Source: Cystobacter fuscus
Lineage (GTDB): Bacteria > Myxococcota > Myxococcia > Myxococcales > Myxococcaceae
Assembly (NCBI RefSeq): GCF_002305875.1
Contig: NZ_CP022098.1
Location: 6,572,001 to 6,636,000, forward strand
Reading direction: 5' to 3'
Length of the DNA stretch: 64,000 bases
In this document: positions 63,290 through 64,000 of the stretch, piece by piece
How the letters are laid out: every line of letters starts with the position of its first letter
Position numbering within the stretch: the stretch's first letter is position 1
The notes under the pieces: generated by a model
What the model saw: the letters and a program-made list of their open reading frames with translations, nothing else
The model's database searches: none
What the model was told of the DNA's origin: nothing
Program-made: the position numbers and the translations under genes

Positions 63290-64000
63290 GTGAAGAGGAA
63301 CGTTCTGGGTGTCTGGTTGTTGATGACGGTCCTCGCCCTGTCGGCCGGGATCACCACCGGCTGCGACGACGGCGGCCCGGAGAACCCGCCCGGTGACACG
63401 GACGCGGGGGGATCCCCGACGGACGGCGGAGACCGTCTTCCGGACGCTGGGGACGGTGGACCCGTCATCGAGCCCCCGTCGGACGCGGGCACCGATGGCG
63501 GCACGGACGCTGGCACCGTCGCACCCAAGGCCTACGTCCGCTTCGTCAACGCCTACCTGGGTCTGAAGAACAACCCCAGCGACAAGGCCGACGCGCCGTG
63601 GGAGCCGTACGAGATCGACCTCTACGCCGGGGACACGAAGCTGTTTCCGGTGCCGGTGGAACCCGGGGACGAGGCGGTGACGGCCTACCGTGAGTTCGAG
63701 CTGATCCCCGGCCAGAGCGTGCAGTTCGTCGTGCGCAACGCGGAGTCGGAGCTCTCGGAGGCTCCGGTGGCGGCCTCGGAGGCCATCACCCTCGAGGAGG
63801 GGGAGCGGCTCACCCTCGTGGGCACCGGGAACGTCGTGTACGCCGGGGCGGACCGCATGGACAAGCCGCGGCTGCTGGTGCTGAAGGAGTCCTTCGAGCC
63901 GGCGGAGGCGGGCTCGGTCCGGGTGCGCTACGTGACGGCGGACCGGGTCACGGGAACCAGCCGCAACCGCCGGCTCGCCGACGAGACGGGCACGACCCCC
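63290..64000 (+). CDS. lipoprotein with DUF4397-like domain (3' end outside window)
   Basis: An open frame from GTG 63290 to the window edge (237 codons, no stop). Signal peptide MKRNVLGVWLLMTVLALSAGITTGC with lipobox at Cys25 or 26. Residues 27-70 are an Asp/Gly/Thr-rich linker (DAGTDGGTDAG). The domain starts KAYVRFVNAYLGLKNN, IDLYAGDTKLFPVPV, AYREFELIPGQSVQFVVRNAES, TLEEGERLTLVGTG, the pattern of DUF4397 beta domains that often sit in surface lipoproteins. It follows the cytochrome gene by 90 bases and is probably in the same operon. Confidence 0.8.
   Translation, partial: MKRNVLGVWLLMTVLALSAGITTGCDDGGPENPPGDTDAGGSPTDGGDRLPDAGDGGPVIEPPSDAGTDGGTDAGTVAPKAYVRFVNAYLGLKNNPSDKADAPWEPYEIDLYAGDTKLFPVPVEPGDEAVTAYREFELIPGQSVQFVVRNAESELSEAPVAASEAITLEEGERLTLVGTGNVVYAGADRMDKPRLLVLKESFEPAEAGSVRVRYVTADRVTGTSRNRRLADETGTTP

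Overview
The window reads as one stretch of a myxobacterial chromosome, most likely a member of the Cystobacterineae (Archangium, Cystobacter or Melittangium type). The evidence is the very high GC content with GC-rich third positions, Hanks-type kinases carrying HRDIS-type catalytic loops, many secreted lipoproteins with Cys-rich, kelch or Asp/Gly-rich linkers, a PilT-like twitching ATPase, ECF sigma operons, and polymorphic-toxin loci with Tox-REase-5, Imm52, DUF3396 and DUF2019. No rRNA, tRNA, CRISPR array, transposase or phage gene was seen. Two large genes run off the window edges: a caspase/nSTAND/WD40 gene on the minus strand (1-4333) and a lipoprotein gene on the plus strand (63290-64000).

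Layout. 1-8.0 kb: a giant caspase-nSTAND-WD40 protein, divergent from two coupled Ser/Thr kinases; the second kinase is fused to a periplasmic solute-binding domain. 8.2-18.4 kb: secreted functions, namely GH76 mannanase, a Tat-exported DUF1349 protein, a Cys-rich lipoprotein, a serine beta-lactamase-like hydrolase, a truncated propeller gene, a GH71/99-like hydrolase and a kelch lipoprotein. A 23-bp direct repeat brackets the lipoprotein/beta-lactamase pair. 18.6-27.4 kb: two immunity-type genes, then housekeeping genes (GGCT-like, GbsR regulator coupled to polyprenyl synthetase, MFS), then a Tox-REase-5 toxin with Imm52. 27.5-33.5 kb: a decayed lipoprotein gene, a PilT-like ATPase with a frameshift, a siderophore-interacting flavoprotein behind a strong Fur box, and envelope proteins. 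33.6-38.4 kb: an operon of ATP-grasp ligase, flavin-dependent monooxygenase and ABC importer whose ATPase is frameshifted. 38.4-48.5 kb: SGNH hydrolase, thioesterases, an M35 metallopeptidase beside a stand-alone copy of its pro-domain, GST, amidohydrolase, HOT-type alcohol dehydrogenase and a lipoprotein carboxylesterase. 48.6-52.2 kb: a tightly coupled operon of ECF sigma factor, membrane anti-sigma-like protein and a secreted caspase fused to a repeat/beta-barrel domain. 52.4-55.3 kb: a repeat lipoprotein, a VOC protein and a Baeyer-Villiger monooxygenase. 59-64 kb: a PstS-like lipoprotein, a four-haem cytochrome c lipoprotein and a DUF4397-like lipoprotein.

The best candidate for an undescribed system is at 55.4-58.9 kb. 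A 67-residue peptide with a Cys-free leader and five Cys-Ile-Ser cores in tandem is followed by a long perfect hairpin. Three overlapping genes come next: a PaaK-like adenylate-forming enzyme, a small protein with a WH..Y/C/HH signature like the GRDP (DUF1399) family, and an MFS exporter. This looks like a multicore RiPP cluster with no recognisable standard RiPP modification enzyme.

The operons use 4-nt ATGA/GTGA/TTGA overlaps repeatedly, so translational coupling is common here. Two genes (PilT-like and ABC ATPase) are interrupted by single-base frame changes in C-rich or repetitive DNA, which could be real or sequence errors.
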